Of a stretch of 64,000 nucleotides of DNA, positions 59,780-64,000 are shown one piece after another. A program made the translations under genes and the position numbers. The notes under the pieces were generated by a model. It had not been told where the DNA came from. It ran no database searches and saw only the letters and a list, made by a program, of their open reading frames with translations. The stretch's first letter is position 1. The number at the start of each line of letters is the position of its first letter. The DNA is from Lonicera japonica (lineage: Eukaryota; Streptophyta; Magnoliopsida; Dipsacales; Caprifoliaceae). The DNA lies in contig CM038470.1 of NCBI GenBank assembly GCA_021464415.1, forward strand, positions 7,638,394 through 7,702,393, in the 5' to 3' direction.

Positions 59780-60640
59780 GTGTCATAGTTTACGCCAGTG
59801 TGCGAGGCGTAAGCCTCAATGCGATAAGGCGTAAGCCTTTCGCGCAAACAATTTTTATATTAAAAAAAAAGATAAATAATTAAAAATAATTTTGTTTAAT
59901 GTTAAATTTTTAGTTTAAGAGATAAAACCTTAAATTAAATAACTTAAAGGGTATGTTGTAATTTATCAAAATTAAAACCTCTCCCCCCCTTAAAAGAATC
60001 CAAACACTATACTCCATCTAAGATTCCAAATTAGATGCTACTTGCTCTCTTCGTTCCCATCTCTGTCTCAAAAATCAAACGATTTCTCTCTTAAAACCCA
60101 AATCACACTTTATCCAACACAATCAAACCCAAATCAAGCCTTAATCAATGACCGCAAAGAGATTTCGGCTCAAATCGATGATCCCGTCTACAATCTAGGG
60201 CTTGAAATTTTGTATGTGTTGCTCGGTTTTTCTTTGTAGTTGTTACTTGTTCAATCGTTCGAGTTTGGGTCTTTCTCGTTGTAGTTATTAGTTGTTAGTT
60301 GTTACTCAAATCGATGATTCCTATCTACAATCTCATTGCTTAATCGTTCTTCCTCTACTCTCTCTCTGTTTTGAGTTTGGGTTTATTAGATAGCGTGCTT
60401 GGGTTTAGACGCCTTGTTTGTTTGTTTTTTTCTTGCATAAAATGGCATAGTTTTGGACCTTTATGTCTAAACAAATTGCACAAAATGCTTAAGCCTTAAA
60501 TGCCTAGGCGTAAAAGGCGTAAGCCTAATGTGCAGCTCGCTCTTCTCAACAAGCTTTAGTGCGTTTTTGGTTTAAAGAGCAGCGAGGCACGCATTAGGGC
60601 CCGCATCTAAACGCCTTTTAAAATATTGGTTTACACATGC
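59780..60640. mobile_element. Possible Pack-MULE-like element with GGCGTAAGCC ends
   Basis: Both ends carry GGCGTAAGCCT motifs (59810-59840 and 60505-60525) in GC-rich subterminal blocks. The interior 59990-60240 looks like a captured leader and first exon (CT-rich, then ATGACCGCAAAGAGATTTCG). GTTTAC occurs outside both ends. Similar in design to 31014-31936, but boundaries and duplication are not proven. Confidence 0.4.
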
Positions 60641-60714
60641 CTATTGGAGATACTATTACAGAATAGTTTTTAGCCTATAATTAAGTGAAAAATAAAGTAA
60701 CAACAAGTTAATTT

Positions 60715-60805
60715 TAAAATTTTCCCTTAAATCAATTTATAATGATCGAATGTGAATATTTTAAAAATTTCCCTTAAATCGATTTCTAATGATCACTCAG
60801 TTCTT
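60715..60805 (+). repeat. Short imperfect tandem duplication
   Basis: TTTCCCTTAAATCAATTTATAATGATC is followed about 50 bases later by TTTCCCTTAAATCGATTTCTAATGATC. Confidence 0.7.
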
Positions 60806-61501
60806 GAGAATCGAGAATTGTGCTAATTATTTGTTTCATGGTCGAGTATAAGCCTACAACTTAGTGTTTAAGGACCGAGTAATGATTAATAAACATTATT
60901 CTGTATATCACTTATATGTTATTTGTGTTTACATAATGTGTGTTCTCTTGAGTCTACAATATGACGAGATTGTTCATCTATTAAAAAATTAATTTTTCTT
61001 CAAAAGGAATATTTCAAAATCCAAAGTGTGTTCATGTGTTTAACGAGCATATGATTGAATTATAGTCTCCTAATTCAATCAAAATTAATCTCAATGGTGG
61101 TGATGGCTAAAGTTCTAATGATACAAGTGTAGCTGTGCCTCTTGATTCATATTATTGTGAATTTTTTTGTTCTTTTTTTATGCGAGTTTGTAAAATTTAT
61201 CACATAAAAAGTACTAGTCATTACATTTAATTTTTGTTGTTTGCAAAGTTCTAATGATGTAATTTTTTTTTATATAAATGACAACAAGTTTTATCATTAT
61301 AAATGTGAGATATGGAGATATTTTAATATTTTCTAAATAATTTTGTAACTATCGCGGGTGATATAATTAAGTTTCCACCTTGATCACATGTAAATTTCAT
61401 CTCGAACAGTTTTTCTGATAACAAAAATCATGAGTAACTTCAAATTTATTTCCAAATTCATTTTACATTTTTTAATAGCTATCCATTCTTAAAAAAAAAT
61501 T

Positions 61502-61872
61502 AGTGAGCTCATGTATTTTCGCCAATCAACTTGGTCATAAGGAATCGAGTAATTTATTGTTATTCGGTTCTTGAGGAACCGACTGTAAGCCAATTATTCG
61601 GTGTGTTAGGACTGACGGAGTAATAAAAAATTCTAGTGAGTCCATGTACTTTTTCCAATTAACTCAGTCCTGAGGAACCGAGTAATTTGCTATTGTTTGG
61701 TTCTTAAAAACCTGAGCATAAGCTAATTATTCGATTCTTTAAAGTTCGAAGGAGTAATAAAAAAATTCCAGTGAACAATGTATTTTTCCCAATCAACTCG
61801 ATCTTGAGAAACCATGTAATTTGTTGTTTGTTTGGTTCTTTGAGTACAGAGCATAAGCCAATGGTTCTTTTT
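61502..61872 (+). repeat. Tandem repeat, three units of about 133 bp
   Basis: Units start at 61502, 61635 and 61770, each beginning AGTGA and containing CCAATCAACT (or a variant), GAACCGAGTAATTT, GGTTCTT and CATAAGCCAAT. Units 1 and 2 end GGAGTAATAAAAAATTC; unit 3 is incomplete. Unit 1 holds a perfect palindrome, TCGGTTC-TTGAG-GAACCGA. Confidence 0.85.
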
Positions 61873-64000
61873 TTTTTAGATTATTTTTATTGCTACTAAT
61901 CGCTAATTAATTAATTAATTATTATTTAAAAAATAATTATAATCAATTCACTAATTATATGAATTAGAGAATGGGAATGGTGTGAGAACTTATGGAGAGT
62001 GAAAATAAGAAAAAATAAGTTAGTGAGAGTGATAATGAAAATAAGAGCGAAACAAAATAATACGTGTTGTGGCAATATCCTTCCTAGAAAATTGAAGTTC
62101 TGAGAATGGAAATTTGTCTACCTCATTGACTAGAGTGACTCCAATTGATGAGTAATGCGATCATCAAAGGTACTGTACTGATACAAAAGAAAAGAGTAAT
62201 TATATATTTTTATTACTCTTTTTATCTTTTTACAAGTAAAATTTATAGAAGAAAGGCGTGCATAAACGTAACAAGGATGACAGGGGAAGAAAGAGAAGGA
62301 AAATATCTTACATCTTAGAGCATTTTTAATAGAATAATTAAAATTAAATATTTTTTAATTATTTTTTTAGTAAGTATTAAAGTTAACAATGTAAACATTT
62401 TTGATGACTTTTTTTTTATCAATAATTAAATTTGTGGGGTTTATTATATTGATTTGATCACAAATTAATCAATTTGAATTTTGTTTAAAAAAAAAGAGAG
62501 AAATGATTTAAATTTGAAAAAAAAATCTCTTTTACCCAATATAATTAGTGGGTCCATTAATTTTGGTTATTGAAGAAAGTTATTAACATTGATTATAAAA
62601 GTAGTAGATTTAGTCATTTGTTAAAATGTTGCTAACATTTAATTATACCATTGGTGTAATATTTTTAACCTAATCTTCTTAAAATTGTTTGTAATTGTTA
62701 TTTTAATTATACCATTGAAAGATACTCTTACATCCATATATTTGAGTGTTGCACCTGCACTCCTATGCATCAATAATTTCATCCTAGTCTTGTGTTATAC
62801 AATTTTAATTTTTTTTTTCTCGAATTAAAAAGTCTTTCTTTGTTACAAGAAGTGAAATATGCGAATCTCTACAACCTTTTTTAATTAAGTATGAGATGAT
62901 AGTGTCAGTAGTGCCAAATGTCAGTTCCTATTTTTACTGTATATAAGCATCATCCATTATCGCCTTGATGGCAAAACAAATTTTGACATATCGTTGCTCC
63001 AACTAAAAACCAATTACATGAGTAATTGCGCGGCGGCACATAAGTGTGAATGAATGGCCTAGGTCTGTCTTGGTTGACTTTTGTACCACTTGCGAGTCTC
63101 TACTTGAATAAGACCTAAAAGATTACGATATTGCATTTTCTTGTAAGTATCCACAAGAAGTAATGTGAATATGATATCTATAGATGCATGCATGTTGACA
63201 ATGAGTAGTCAAAGTTTGTCAATACAGGGTATATAATAAGCTCAAGGTTTACTTAATTATGTATAAATTTATTACTAAAAGTCGTTTGAGCTTATTTGAT
63301 GTTGGCCGAAAAATTAAATTATCAAAATTCAAATAGATATTTGAGCATTATTTCCTACTCTTAAATAGTTTTGAATGTCATTTCACATGGTGAAAAAAAA
63401 AAAAAAAAGGCAGTAAAAAATCTCAATGTTGTCTAACTCAAAATCCAAATTTCATCCGTAGATCCACTATTTGAACTAATTATTGAGTTCCTTCGACTTT
63501 AAATCGTTGTAACGCTCAAAAGTAATTATCAAAAACTTTATGATATTAATTTTGTTGGAACAAAAAAGAAAAGGATTAAGTGAGAACGAAGGATGATCTC
63601 ACATTATTTTGAATGGTGAGTTGAACTTTCCACAAGCCCCATATTGTACAGCGGTGTGGCAATTTGGAAATAGAGAAAGGCATGGGGATGGGGATGGGGG
63701 GCCAGTGCGTGTCACGCTCCATAGCCTCACAACTCAAATGCATGCATTTTCATTTTATCTGCACATATCAAATCAAATCAATTCAATTCAATTCAACCCC
63801 ACTCCTTCCAAAAGCCGTGTACTGTTGACTCTGGTGGCTATCCGATTTCCAATTCAAATATTTTTCTTTCTCTTTTAATTACCATATGCTATTTTTATCA
63901 ATTATTGAATGGTCAAAGATTATGGACGTTAACCAGGCTAAGGAAAATTCTATACGCGCTACATGAATTGAAATTATCACAAGAAAAATAAAAATAAATT
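61873..64000. other. AT-rich intergenic, no gene
   Basis: No coding sequence or clear element was recognised. There are local A or T runs (for example 63393-63408) and a GGGGATGG repeat at 63682-63700. Confidence 0.4.

Noticed and set aside
61502..61872. CRISPR-like regular repeat
   Set aside because: Units are long, contiguous and diverged, with no spacers, and the genome is a plant.

Overview
The window is nuclear DNA from a flowering plant, almost certainly a eudicot. It is AT-rich, its genes are split by GT-AG introns, and its genes are plant-specific: F-box/LRR/FBD proteins and a B-box zinc-finger protein. The transposons are typical of plants: Mutator-like elements, Tourist and Stowaway MITEs, Ty3-gypsy remnants, LINEs and a Helitron helicase. 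The species cannot be fixed from this sequence. There is no prokaryotic system, CRISPR array or recognisable tRNA or rRNA gene.

Layout. Bases 1-150 are the 3' end of a LINE. About 136-5610 is a Mutator-like element (MULE) with long terminal inverted repeats, a decayed transposase on the minus strand and a decayed GRF zinc-finger gene on the plus strand. Its right end lies inside exon 2 of F-box pseudogene A (5611-7015, minus). A probable solo LTR follows (about 7205-9814). Next is a nested pair of elements (10668-13180 enclosing 10944-12466); the inner one carries a small two-exon gene. F-box gene B (13642-16576, minus) is intact and has a 300-bp MITE just upstream of its start codon. F-box pseudogene C (18052-18504, plus) ends abruptly at a Ty3-gypsy gag/protease remnant (18505-20905), and a second gypsy remnant lies at 23385-25740. 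F-box gene D (28560-30847, plus) is intact and is followed by a Pack-MULE-like element (31014-31936).

From 32 to 47.6 kb no intact gene was found: only MITEs, microsatellites, a Helitron helicase remnant and LTR-like debris. F-box gene E (48001-51882, plus) is intact, from a more distant branch, and has a MITE in each of its two introns. A Stowaway MITE (53078-53415), a 5'-truncated LINE with an 11-bp target duplication (53838-55450) and an inverted-repeat element carrying a captured first exon (about 55727-56775) follow. A two-exon B-box zinc-finger gene (57683-58794) is the last gene. The final 5 kb hold repeats only.

How the genes relate. A, B, C and D are one local F-box family. Exon phases and boundaries match between B and D, the pair A/B shares an unusual splice acceptor, and the pair C/D shares its upstream sequence. 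The predicted proteins would be substrate receptors of SCF ubiquitin ligases. The B-box protein is an independent nuclear regulator. The rest of the window records repeated transposon insertion, with many elements datable relative to one another because their target duplications are still readable.
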